From Trissonchulus latispiculum (lineage: Eukaryota; Nematoda; Enoplea; Enoplida; Ironidae), in contig JASAND010012457.1 of NCBI GenBank assembly GCA_030248195.1, positions 94,494 to 158,493 on the forward strand: a stretch of DNA of 64,000 nucleotides, read 5' to 3'. Below the pieces are notes generated by a model. It did no database searches. It was not told the DNA's origin and saw only the letters and a list, made by a program, of their open reading frames with translations. Position 1 is the stretch's first letter. Each line of letters opens with the position of its first letter. Positions 31,727 to 42,823 of the stretch are shown one piece after another. Both the position numbers and the translations under genes were made by a program.

Positions 31727-32145
31727 TGAATACGCTGGAGATTGAGCGGTTGCTGGAGAGGATCCCTAATTTCAAAGGGGTATTTGCAATGGATGAACTG
31801 GTGGTTGATGGTCCTGGTGGTTTGGTGGTTAATACGGCTCCCTCTTCTCATCCCGGGCTGCATTGGGTGGCAGTTTATGTCCCTACTGATGGACAAATGG
31901 AATTCTTTTGCTCCTATGGAATGAATCCTAAACTACATGAACTCAATTTGACTCATTGTGTATATAATTGTATGCCTATGCAGTGTATTGATAGTAGTGC
32001 GTGTGGCCTATATGTTGTTGCGTTTTTGTTGTGGCGGTGTAAGGGATACGGAACTTTTAAACAATTTTTAAGGCTTTTTGGTGTGGATTGTGTAGAAAAT
32101 GATAAAAATGTCAAAAATTTGGTTGAGGTATTGTCTCATATTTAA
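31726..32145 (+). CDS. Adenain-like cysteine protease
   Basis: 139 residues starting at the ATG that overlaps the capsid gene's stop. The fold signature is H46 in LHWVAV, Q86 in PMQCIDSS and C93 in SSACGLYVVAF, as in adenovirus protease and Ulp1-type enzymes, which mature virion proteins. The third, acidic member of the triad normally occurs as FDSYG-like. Here the position is Cys 62 (EFFCSYGMNP), so activity is doubtful even though the frame is open. Poly(A) signals (AATAAATAATTAATAAA) follow at about 32183. Confidence 0.85.
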   Translation: MNTLEIERLLERIPNFKGVFAMDELVVDGPGGLVVNTAPSSHPGLHWVAVYVPTDGQMEFFCSYGMNPKLHELNLTHCVYNCMPMQCIDSSACGLYVVAFLLWRCKGYGTFKQFLRLFGVDCVENDKNVKNLVEVLSHI

Positions 32146-33230
32146 TTTGTCATGCATGTATTGTATTTTTCATGCGATTGTAAATAAATAATTAATAAAT
32201 CCTATTAGTTGGATAGGGCTTAAATCTAGGATCTAGGGACCTAATTAGTGAATGTTTGGGTTTGAGATAATGTACTCTTGGTATATGTAATCTATACACC
32301 ACTTACCAAAATTGGCAGTTTTTTGAGTGGAAAGATCTGCTTCTTCTTCTGCTTCTGTTTCTCCGACAGTCTTCAATGTCTGGTTGGAAGTGATCTGAAG
32401 TTCTGAGTGGAGTCAAATGTTGATTATCTGAAATCAAAGGATACTTTGTAAAATATTGTCAATTAGTTTGATGGAACTATTGCACTTCGTTGATAAAGTT
32501 AAATTAATTGTAATTACAAAATTTGACAGCTCGATGCCAGACTCAGCATCGCAAGGCAAGTCTTAAGTGCAGCTGTATACTTGAAATGAATTTAAATACA
32601 ATTAAACGATACAAACGTATCAAACTTACGATAATGAAATGATGATGGTTGTGGTGATGACGATGATGATGATGATGTGGTGATGCTGATATACAAAGGC
32701 AATGATTGAATACAGACTGAGTGAATGGTTTCCACGAATGGAGCCTCTGTTTTTATAGCATAAATTTGGGGTAAGTATTTAGGGTGGTGGGACAGTGATT
32801 GAGAACAAATTTTTGAAATTGGGTTGAAAATTTGTATGTATGTGTGTGTAAAAAACTGAATTTTTAGTTTCTATTATTTTGCATTGGAGGGGGTAAACTT
32901 GTTTTTCTACCATGAGCCCCTACCCAAAGTTTAAAGTTCACTAGTATTTTAAACTATGTAATTAGGGCACTGGCCTATATTTCAATTTCTTTTATTTTAA
33001 AGTGTTTTCTTTGACATTAATAGTTTTCTCTTAAATAAACATGTGCTGTCTAAAATATTATGGTAAGTGTACATGATTATATTTTATTATTAGTACTTTG
33101 TTTAAAATATTTTAAAATTAAAATATCAAAATTATATTGTGTGTTTTTGAAGATTCATCGAATGCCACAAGATTTTTCATATAACTTTGGTGAATTTAGC
33201 AGTATGTGGGATTAATATGAGTCACTACAT
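32146..33230. other. Right non-coding arm of the Polinton
   Basis: About 1.1 kb between the protease poly(A) signals and the right terminus. It holds short GATGATGATG repeats near 32640-32680 and AT-rich DNA. No frame with family similarity was found on either strand. Other Polintons may carry an extra gene here, so a deletion is possible. Confidence 0.45.
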
Positions 33231-33298
33231 ATTAAGGGTAGGAAGCGCCACCAGCGCCACTTGCGCCACTGGCCCAGAATCGGTATTTTTATACTACT
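33231..33298 (-). repeat. Right terminal inverted repeat of the Polinton
   Basis: Reverse complement of the left terminus, with one additional 9-bp GC-rich unit. The outermost bases AGTAGTATAAAAATACCGAT are identical to the left end. Confidence 0.9.
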
Positions 33299-33788
33299 CA
33301 AGCGGTTTATCACCATCCGGTGAAGGCTCATTGTCCTCAATCCGGACATATGGAGCCCACTGTGGGAACTTCTGTTGGAGCAGAGCACGAATCTGTGCAA
33401 TGTCCATTAAAGTAACCGTGACTGCCCGTTCGCTCAGCGGGGTGAACCAATCCGCAAGGACCTTGCGGGTGGCGCTCAAGGCTGGGTGGGGGGTATTCCT
33501 ACCCGGAATAGCCGGAATTTCGCTACAGATCCATTCATTCCAGAAGTTCTTGCAGTAGACGCAGGGTTCCCTTTGTACCGGGACTCCTGCTACCTCGTCC
33601 GGCAAGGGCATGGACAGAGTAAAGCGGTATTGCGCATCCATGCTACCCTGCAAAGCGAAAATCCCGGTCTGGTTTTCCTTTGCTATGATGTATTGTTCAT
33701 AGAGTAGCTCACGGAATGACGGGAAGTTAGCCGCAGTCCGGGCTTCTTCCAAGGCGCTCACCTGGTCCCCATTCACCGGGACATTCAC
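33299..33788 (-). pseudogene. Unknown protein, 5' part, split by the Polinton
   Basis: This is the upstream part of the frame that continues at 21646 on the far side of the Polinton. About 163 residues, no ATG at the left edge of the frame (it opens at a GTG-type codon, possibly after an acceptor TTTTTAG near 33830). It contains a CxxC with aromatic neighbours (REPCVYCKNFWNEWIC), weakly like a zinc knuckle, and otherwise mixed sequence (FRELLYEQYIIAKENQTGIF). GC content and codon use match the downstream part. Function unknown. Confidence 0.45.
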
Positions 33789-33799
33789 CGGGCTGACGT

Positions 33800-34397
33800 G
33801 AGATCTAGTATGAGAAAAATTACCTAAAAACCCAAAATTAAGTGAAAAAGTACGTAAATAGACTGGTTTTGGTTAAAAACTAGTTTACAAAAATACACAG
33901 AAAAAACCACCAAACTTTATATGAACTGGGTAATATTGGCCACAAAAATGTACGCATCAACAAGAATTCGAAAATACGCACAAAAAAGGGCCCAAAATAC
34001 GACAAAAATTACGTAAAAATAACCAAAAATATGTCCTAGTTTACGCCAAAAGTACGTACGTATCCCCCAAAAGTGACAGGGACAACAAGTACCCGCAAAA
34101 TGCAAGACAAACCCCGAAATATGACCAGAAATTATGACAAAAGTGAATTAGGACCCCCGAGAAAAATTGAAAATTTTACCCCCAAATTTGACAAAATTGG
34201 TACAATATGACGAGACAAAACAAAGTAACCCCCAAAAAGTACGTACAGGATTTTTTCTAGCCCGGAAAAATTCCTAGTGGGCCTGGATTTTTCTAATTCC
34301 AGAAAAATCGAAAATATTTTCCCTGATTCCGGAAAATATTTTTGCCACAAAATACACGAAATGTACGTACAAATTTATAAAAATTGGCGAGGTGGAG
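33800..34397. other. Interior of the outer repeat element, no gene
   Basis: A/T-rich DNA with many TACGTAC and GTACGTA words and no supported frame. Just before the right repeat there is a purine-rich GCGAGGTGGAGG that could be a polypurine tract if the flanking repeats are LTRs read on the plus strand. Confidence 0.4.
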
Positions 34398-35112
34398 GCT
34401 GTGCGCTGAGGCCTGGATACGCTACCTGGACTGGAGATAGCTCCAGGCCAACCTCGACAAGCCTCGCCAATTAAAAGAACCCAATAATCGTGAAACTTAG
34501 ACTCAACCCCACTAGGGGGGTTGTATAGTTGACAAAAAACCTTTTACACTTACAGATGGAATCCAAGAATAGACATAGAAGAGATATTGACAGGCAATTG
34601 GATCATATATAGCAAATATAAATATAGGGAGCCCCGATAGCAGATATTTGGGTGTTCCCCACCCAACCTATCACCAGATTTGGGTGGCTTTTACTTGCCT
34701 ACTCCGGCGTTCAAAGCACTAGGGGACCCCGTATAAGACCCAGGAATATACTCAAACATACAAACTGGGCGCGGAAAATAGACAAAATTGGACCGACCGA
34801 TTGGCGTGAAAACAGAACTAAGACTGATGAAAGAATGCTGGAGGCAGCCATAGTGATTACTAAATCACGTGACATGCCTCCAGCCAATAGAATTTAGACA
34901 AGCTTTTGAGAGAGAATTTTGGGCGTTACTAAGGATATACATGATCTATCTTTGCAAAAACATAGACAGTTACATTATTTCAAATACAATTTATGAGCTA
35001 TCGGGGCAATTTTGACAAAAACAAGATACATAAGTTCGGACTAATTTTGAATGAAGAATCTTTTTAAACCATAATAAAATATGACAGTAGGGCATCACCG
35101 CCCTACTGTACA
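34398..35112. repeat. Right copy of 0.8-kb direct repeat (LTR-like)
   Basis: Same orientation as 17978-18810 and highly similar (mostly single-base differences), lacking about 115 bp after ACTCAACCCCACTA. It ends with the same 10-bp hairpin (35084-35109). Plus-strand open frames at 18350-18595 and 34652-34897 are a by-product of the repeat and are not considered genes. Confidence 0.7.
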
Positions 35113-36283
35113 ACTTGTCCCACATCAAGTCGGACGAGGGGGAGGCGATGGCGTATACTGGCTAGACCGGAGATTTTCTTCAGCGGCGGCTTCGATTTTC
35201 CTCAGAGGTAGCTCGAGCTCGTGGGTGGGGAGCAAGGATTTTCTGGACCACGGTGGGACAGCCCCCGAGCCAGTCAATCGGTCCAAACATTGGTTTTGGG
35301 ATTAAGACCATCGCAGGTCAATTGGGCCAACTGGTCCTGATGTTTCCTCCATTGAGCACTGGAACGAAATTTATCTTCTTCGTTGATGTCGGAACAGTCC
35401 AAGTGTATGGTAGAGTCATGATGGGAGGGGCTCACCCTACTCCATATTGGGGAGGGGGTTCTTGTGGATGTGAGTGTCCCATCGCCACTTAAGGTGGTGA
35501 TTCTCTTTGGTCACATAAAGTTTGCACCATTATTACTCATACATTATTTGGAGTTAAGAGCCGTTTTATATCAAAATGTAGCTAGACATTTCCTCTTTTT
35601 AAAGCATACCACGAAACTAATGTTGCTTTTCTAAAATATTTTTAACACATTTTAGAAGAAGTATAATTTTCCAGGATTTTTGCAGACTCAAGTAAATTTT
35701 TTCGTGAGACACCGGTTATATCATTCGATACCTCCATCCAATAGCTGGGGACGATTTTTTATTTATTGTGAAATCGCTCTTCGTTATAGAGAAATAAGCT
35801 GAAATGTGAGCGTAACCTGTATTTTGCCTACTTTTTCCTACTTGTCAAGCGATTACTTTAGCTAGAAAACAGCAATCGGGGCAACTAAAAAATCGTTCCT
35901 GGGTATAGTTGTGCAGAACACATTTGTTCAGTAGCAGCCCTCCAGCTTGTATGGTGAATGCTCCACAATCTTTGGAAGAAAATTGGTCGTGTTTTGCAAA
36001 AACTACATTTTTATGATGGCAGCCTACAGAATAGCAATTGGAAGACGATCATGCGTCGGATAATTTGTCCCAAAGAGACCTTCAGATCGACACCCTTAGT
36101 TTGATTTTACGGCTTGCATAGTTCAAGAAATGTTCGATTATTTGATTTCTGCAAAAATGACAAGTTTTCGACGCCAAAACAAGAAAATAGGCTATATCTC
36201 ACGGTAGAGAAAAGCTAGAAACTTGCTTTACAAAGCAAAAATGTGAAGCTCAATGAGTTCTTTCGAATGAATATAGTCATAAC
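35113..36283. other. Intronic DNA, no gene recognised
   Basis: Still within the channel intron. A short GC-richer piece (35113-35480) lies next to the repeat and may belong to an older element. The remainder is AT-rich. Confidence 0.4.
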
Positions 36284-36908
36284 CAAGAGTTTATAATACC
36301 AAGAGTAAGACACTCAGCTCTTCCTAATAGACTAAGCTTGCGAGATGCTCGACACATTAAGGCCGAAATCTCGGGGGGGGGGCTTCTCGGCGTGTAAACA
36401 TACAACGCTGACATTTTTGAAAAACGGGCGTTTTCGACAAATTAAATACTATAACTTGAGCTAGGAAAATCGTGCAGCAATAATTTTTATATCATTATGT
36501 TGCGTAGAACGAGATCTTTTTAACGATTTAAAAATTGTATAGTTCAGTTTAGGGAATCCCTCATAAATTCAGCAACAACGCAAGGCATTTCTAAGAAATG
36601 ATAAATTCCCAAAATTTTCGTGGGAAGGATGCCTTATTGCCGGTTTTGTAAGAGATTGCCTAAACCGAACTATATAATTTTTATATCATTAAAAAGATCT
36701 CGTTCTACGCAACATAATGATATAAAAATTATGTTGTACGATTTTCCTAGCTCAAGTTATAGTATTTAATTTGTGGAAAACGCCCGTTTTTAAAAAATGT
36801 CAGCGTTGTATGTTTACATGCTGAGAATCCCCCGAGATTTCGGTCTTAATGTGTCGAGCATCTCGCAAACTTATGTCTTATTAGGAAGAGCTGAGTGTCT
36901 TACTCTTA
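36284..36908. mobile_element. Fold-back MITE, CAAGAGT family, copy 1
   Basis: Two arms of about 290 bp are inverted copies of each other, sharing AGTAAGACACTCAGCTCTTCC at the outside and AACGAGATC(T)TTTTAA near the centre. The left end extends to CAAGAGTTTATAATACC, whereas the right end stops at TACTCTTA, so the right tip is truncated. No coding capacity. Other copies are at 40536, 47446 and 51802. Confidence 0.75.
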
Positions 36909-38158
36909 CAGATTGATGCACAGAAGTAACAAGACAAGTGTCCTGTAAATTTAGTAGTTATCCGAAGTAAACCCTTTGAATGAGAGGTAAGATAGCACAG
37001 ATGATACACTATGACTCAGTTTATCCTGAGTCAACCCAACAGTCAGTCAAAAAGTTGACTTCAAATGCATCATCAAAACTTGCAACCCAGTATAGCAGGA
37101 CTGTAGCAATTAAGGTCACACAAAACGTTCAGAAATTGGAAAAAACCACTCTGACCGGAAATCTCGAATGTTTGAATTAGAACGCGAAAAGAACTTATTT
37201 CGGAAAGTTTCATCAAATTTCATCTTGATTTACGCCGCCAAATAACAATATGTGCCCAAAAGGATTCACCACCTTCAGTCGGAGTCGAGGTGAATATGGA
37301 CAGCAAATATGAGTTCCCACTTCTTCCAGCGGCTTCTCAGGATATGATATACGTGCATAAAAAATCGGCGTTTTCTATTCCGGGGACACGAAACGATAGG
37401 GGTACGTACGTGCGTACGAACCAAAATTCCCAACTATGGGACAGGGATAATAGGTGAATAAAATTTGTGGAAACTGGGTCCACTGCAGCCAGTAATCAGA
37501 ATGACAACCGCTGGATTTGATTCTGAAATATATTCCAGGATCAGGCAAATGTTTTACCAAACGAATTTTTATTTTTTCCGAAAAGAAAGTTTTATTGGGG
37601 GGTGTAGAGGGGGGTTGCTGCATAAATGGCGGTCGATATGCTTGATAAAATTTCTTTGGGAGGGGTCAGAAAAAATTTTTCGTGCTCGGCGGGGGAGGGG
37701 AAATTAGGAGAATGTTACAAAACCAAATTTGGGGTACAAAAGTTTGGGAAGTGAAAACTGCCTTGACCTGGCAGCCTAAAGTTAGGCTGACAAATAAACA
37801 AATTTGAAGGAGGGAGATCTAGATTAGATTTAGAAAAATTTTATGGAAGGAGCCTAGATCTGTTTTTGAAAAATGTCAGCTTAGCATGCTTAAGTGTTAA
37901 GAAGATCCCAAAATTTCAACATTAATGCTTCGAGCATCCCTATTCTTCCTGTCACAAACTCTGGACACTACCTAATTATGTTTTGTACTTCGACTGTGCT
38001 TCGATCAAAATATTTGAATATTTTTACAAGGAAAGATTGACAAACACATTACCCGCTTTCCAGTCTACGGAGCCACCCTAAACAAAAGCCAACCTGATTT
38101 CTCAGTTGATATTCTGCTGTTGGGTGCAAACAAAACATGTAGGACAAAGAGATCTTAC
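36909..38158. other. Intronic DNA, no gene recognised
   Basis: No supported frame. Short G-runs and a partial match to the fold-back family (TTAATGCTTCGAGCATCCC near 37925) suggest decayed repeat DNA. Confidence 0.4.
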
Positions 38159-38426
38159 CTTCTGCATCTTAGTATGAAATCTCTCCAGGTAACTTTTCGC
38201 CTGGCGTAAAGTTGGATAACCACTTGTCGTAATCGAAAGCTGATATTCCGTTTCATCACACTCAAATGGACATACAGGTGTGCATTCGTTATTAATGAAT
38301 GCACTCATTTCCTAAACAACAAAAACTGCTGCAATTGGGTCTTATTGCTGTCCTATTACTAAGAGAGCATAATACATAAAACTGTCTAAAACTGTCATAA
38401 AACAACCTTCAAAACCTCTGTCATCC

Positions 38427-38497
<71 letters not shown>

Positions 38498-41400
38498 TAT
38501 ATATTATACCTGGGCGCTCTAACGCAATTGTGCTTCTTTGTTCTTTGTTGCGCTGATCAAGAGTATATATTTTCTTTGCATGCTAAATGTTCAAACAACG
38601 TTCGAACGAATATCTAGTCAATAAAATGGTTTGAATTGGTTAATTCCTTTCAGATTTTACGGAATAGTTATGAAATTCACGGCTTAAGTTTTCCAATTCG
38701 CTGTACGAATTAAAGTTGATGCCAAATACCTACAGAAACGTCGGGAAATTCTGCAAATAGGTCTTCTGCTTGACACAGCCGGCTTGAGGAATTAATGGCG
38801 ATATAGTCCAATGACTGTTTTGCCATTATATAAATATAAATGCACTTCCTTTTGTGCAGAAAATAGTTGAACAGACAGTTGCTGACGCACAAACGTGACA
38901 AGTAGGACTGGCCAGGCGTGGAGTTACCGTACAGATATTTTTCCAAGAAATTGTAAATGTGGTTGTCAGCTGGGGACACAACGTTGGCCCAATTTCTATT
39001 GCAGTCTATGCCATCATAAGGCAGCGGCAGACGCTGAAATGTATGCCGTAATAACAGTGTCGACCGTAGTGTCCAGCACATAGTACGTATTCAAACAGGT
39101 AATAGAGTATCTTATCTAATCTGTTGAACTTAACCTTCGTGAGTAAGGACATTTAGTTCCACTGTTAATGGTCAAAATAATTTTGTTTAATTATTAACTT
39201 CTGTCTTATTGGCTTGTAGGATTTGTAAATCAAAGCACTTTAGGTAAATGATGCTGATGCTTCCAAATAGCATCATTCACAAAATTGATAAATGGTTGAC
39301 ATGCATTTTATAATTGTCTTCAATAATCCATAAAAATAAGAGTATCCCACTAGCCTTGCTCGCGGTTATTGCGCACTCTGTTCGTTAAGGGATGACCACC
39401 GCAAATTAAACCCGAGTGACCGCCCCTCCCCCGCAAATCAGTACCTGGTTTGCTCACAAATGTACCCCCGTTTCGGTCCATGACAACATAAAAGTTGAAC
39501 CCAAAAACCCCTGTCAGAAGAACAGGTTTTAGATTTTTTCAATATCATTTTTCAATGTTTTTAAGTTGCTGTAATATAATGAAAATGTAAAGTTATCACG
39601 GTCAATTTAAATTAGTTAAGTGAAACTGTAAAATCAAAAACCCAAGGTATTATCATACTGCACAAACAAGCGTTGGGAATATACATTTTAAGCAAGCAAA
39701 CGTTATACGTTTTAAGTAATAAAAGTTTAGTACATATAATGTTACTTCAGGGTGGACCGTTCTGGCTTTTCTTAGAAATTTATACAAAAAACTTTAAAAC
39801 TGTTAACAACTTCTATTTTGAACCCTAGAGCTTTAGAACCCATTAAACAGGATACTAGTGCTTAAAGACACATATATAGTTATGAAACAAATCTCTTAAA
39901 CAGGATACAAGAACCCCAAGAACCCTTAGGACCCCCGACAAAAATTAAATCTACACAGATAGTGACGAATCAAATTTCTCAGAATATTGAAGAACCACTA
40001 AGTACCTCCCATAACCCTAGAACCTCCGACAAAAAAGTGAGAAAGTGAAAGTTAAAAACCTCTATACAGGCGCGTAGCCAGGGGGGGGGAAGGGGGGGAA
40101 TTCCCCCCCCCCCCGAAATTGTGTTGCCCCCCAGGAATTTGTTCCTGCCATGTGTAAAAATGCCCATTTTTCAAAAAATTTTCGCGCCTTCGGCGCGTAT
40201 TCACTTAAATTTAACCTCATATTATGGGTTTGGAACGCCAAAAAATTAGTTCTAGATACCATATTGGGTGTAGTTTGCCCAATTTATGCATCATTTGCGT
40301 GCATGAAACGTATTGAGCCTCACTTCGCTTCTTTAATTCAAAGAATGCTTTGAAAAAATTCCTCAGAAGTTACAAATTTAAAAAATGTTTCAACTTCTGG
40401 GGGTCTCTGCCCCCCAGACCCCCCACCAGATTTTGGCATTCCCCCCCCGAAAATTTTTTCTGGCTACGCTAGTGTTTCTATATATGTATGGAATATAATT
40501 GAATCAGATATAAGTTGACGCGCTCTCATCATATTCAAGAGTCTAACAGGAAGAGTGAGGCACTCAGCGCTTCCTAGTGTTTTACCCTTGCATGATGTTC
40601 GACACATTAAGGTCCAAATATCGGGGGCGGATCACGTAGTGTTTATATGCCTTTGAACTAAAACGCATCAGATTTACTGATCTCCTTTCTTGTGTTAAAA
40701 CTACATGCACATGCAACTGCATGCGACCCCCCCCCCCCCAGCTCTCGAACGGCGGTCACACACGTAGAAGCTTGCAAAAGCGTTTGACTCTATGCTGATT
40801 GGTTGATTTCTAACTAACCGTATGCCGTTAAAAATCAGCCAATCTGCTAACAACTAAGCGCTTTAACATGCTTCTACGTGTAATTGTGCCATTGTAATTG
40901 TAGATATCGGGGGGGGGGGTTGAACGCATATAAACACACGGTCATAATAGTAAGTGTCAGCCCTCCTACGGGAAATTTTGAACTTAATGTGTCGAGCCAA
41001 GCATCTCACAAGTCGCAAGCTTATATAAAACACTAGGAAGGGCTGAGTGTCTCACTCTTCCCATTATTTTAGCATTACATTCACTATTGGGTTATTTTTG
41101 AGTACGGATCCTGCAGAATTTATCAAAAAATGTAAAACTGTGTGGTTGGTGATTGGATTCTTATTTAGACGCTTTACTTGTAGTTTTGAGTACTGCAGTG
41201 CTATTTCGTAGGAATTTCCTGCCGTCAGAGAGATCCCCTGAGATTCTGGAGTAGGAATTACACCATTTTCATGAATCTGAAATTTCAGACTTGGAGTGCC
41301 AAATAGATTGGAAAAGTATTCCCAGGATTCTGTCGTTAGGATTAGGGTGAAGGTTGCATCCGTTCTCGGTAACAAAAATGTCCCGGGCATGATGAAGATG

Positions 41401-42204
41401 GTAAAGCAATTCCCATAGAAAGAATGTCTCCAGGTTAATGCTTTCGTTACATTGCTTCCTATTTGGCAGTCGCCCAGCAGATAGCTGCAACAAATGACTG
41501 CATCCTTTAGCTCGTGTCCTAAACAACCCACATAAAACATTAAATTATTGGCTCCGTAGATGGCTGAAAATGAAGTTTTCCTAGAATTTCTTCGCCTCTA
41601 TTTCAATCCACATTTTTACGGCTCTTTGTAAATTGTAAGCATACAAGGAAAACTTTTGAATTTTTGATGAATAAGAGCTTCTTCAGATTCATTCTTAAAC
41701 GCTGCATAAGCTTTCATAAAGTTTCATTGAAATTATAATTATATTTATAGAATGCAGGTAGTGTTACCTAAGGAAAAGTTATTTATTAATTATCACAGAA
41801 TGTGGCAATATACCGTAGCTCTCGTTTGAGTGTTCGTACAGTAGGCCAGCAATTAAGCTATTGAGTATGGACTCGGGAAAGGTCGAATCATTGTTAACCG
41901 TTTGCATCTCCAAATCGTGAAATGCTGTTTGCGCCTCCTGACTAGAGCGACTTTTCACAATTGGATTTCGATTGCAGAACGATATAATTGGTTCCGTTTC
42001 TAGCTTATTCGTATTCTCCCTTGTGACAGTAGTGGAACTTGGATACTGCAGATAGGTGTTGATATGGTTACCAACTTGAACGGTCATAATGCACCAGCAA
42101 ACTGCAATGGCAACCATCCACGTCTTTTTCCAGCATATTTCCGAATCTTTAATATGCGAAAAACCATGTGCAGTAGTAGACGACAGCTTGTCGATTAGAG
42201 ACAT
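38159..42204 (-). CDS. DEG/ENaC amiloride-sensitive-type sodium channel, exons 1-4
   Basis: Exons 41814-42204, 41178-41518, 38734-39033 and 38159-38311 join in phase with exon 5 (13920-14139), giving 468 residues so far. The start ATG 42202-42204 gives a short cytosolic end with the family's gating His-Gly (residues 13-14, STTAHGFSHI), then TM1 (about 27-46) and the PIISFCN block matching FPAVTICN. Exon 2 has the GNCFTIF motif and extracellular domain strands. Exon 3 begins RLPLPYDG, the family's RL..PY..C landmark, with a Cys-rich region. Exon 4 has CTPVCPFECDETEY and SGYP. The protein would be a trimeric, sodium-selective, ligand- or force-gated channel subunit. TM2 is not seen in the window. 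Confidence 0.88.
38428..38493. repeat. (AT)n microsatellite
   Basis: About 33 uninterrupted AT units in the intron between channel exons 3 and 4. Confidence 0.95.
39034..40066. other. Channel intron 2, proximal part; no gene
   Basis: AT-rich, no supported frame or repeat beyond short words. Confidence 0.4.
40067..40474. mobile_element. hAT-like MITE, 408 bp
   Basis: The ends CAGGCGCGTAGCCAG and its inverted partner CACTAGCGTAGCCAG enclose C/G homopolymer runs and an AT-rich centre. The flanking 8-mers are CCTCTATA (40059-40066) and TTTCTATA (40475-40482), equal except for two C/T transitions. TIRs beginning CA with 8-bp duplications fit hAT. No coding capacity. Confidence 0.6.
40536..41062. 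mobile_element. Fold-back MITE, CAAGAGT family, diverged copy
   Basis: The left arm starts CAAGAGTCTAACAGGAAGAGTG and shares AGGCACTCAGCGCTTCCTAG with the inverted right arm (AAACACTAGGAAGGGCTGAGTG). The arms are more diverged than in the other copies, and the centre holds G/C homopolymers. Confidence 0.6.
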
Positions 42205-42823
42205 GCCTTACTATTACACTCTAGAAAGCCATCAAAAGTATTTGTTATCTAATGGAGATGAAATTACGCTAAAAACCTGCTCAGGCCCAGTGTTCAGGAG
42301 TGAGAGACCATTTCAGCATAATGAAAAGTTCTTGAGCATCAGAAGTGAATTATTAAAATTATAAAATTGCTACAATCTTTACTAAACTATTATTTGCTCT
42401 AACGACCACTTCAACATATTGCCTGCCAGTCTGCCATACAATGGGGTAGGAGTATCAGACAATATCTACTTTACACTCGAAGAAATACATGGTGATGGCT
42501 GGTATCTTGATTTCCGCTTTTACCGGAGTGTAGCTAATAATTGAGTTTACTGTTTCCTGTACCGTTGATTGTTAGCACAGGTGCTAAGGTTAAGGTTAAG
42601 GTTAAGGTTAAGCACAGATGCTCCATTATGGCAGCAATAATTGCCACAGACAGCACAGTCAGTTAGTAAACTTATTAATACCAGCGGTATCAGTTGTTTG
42701 TTAGCATTGGCTAAGTTATCAATTTACTAGTTAGTTAGTTAAGTTTAGCTAGTTAAACATTATTTTACTGACTCTTCTGTATTAATACACAATTATGGTT
42801 AATTCGCTATCATCTGATCATAG
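42205..42823. other. Intergenic region between channel and receptor genes
   Basis: This would contain the channel promoter on the minus strand. A run of four to five GGTTAA units lies at 42587-42614. No coding feature. Confidence 0.45.

Larger units (their letters stand above)
21647..33298. mobile_element. Polinton/Maverick (adintovirus-like) element, 11,652 bp
   Basis: Inverted ends beginning AGTAGTATAAAAATACCGAT are flanked by an exact 6-bp duplication CAAGCG at 21641-21646 and 33299-33304, the size Polinton integrases generate. Inside are protein-primed family-B DNA polymerase on the minus strand and, on the plus strand, packaging ATPase, integrase with chromodomain, penton-like and pVI-like proteins, major capsid protein and adenain-like protease. 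This is the full replication-plus-virion set of Polintons, or adintoviruses in virus nomenclature. Deletion of the polymerase exonuclease region and several frameshifts show that this copy is decayed, although every hallmark gene remains recognisable. Confidence 0.95.

Noticed and set aside
40150..40353. 67-residue frame inside the 408-bp MITE
   Set aside because: No similarity, and it is explained by the non-coding MITE interior.
42587..42614. GGTTAA repeats as a possible interstitial telomere
   Set aside because: The unit differs from animal telomere repeats (TTAGGG-type) and only four to five copies are present.
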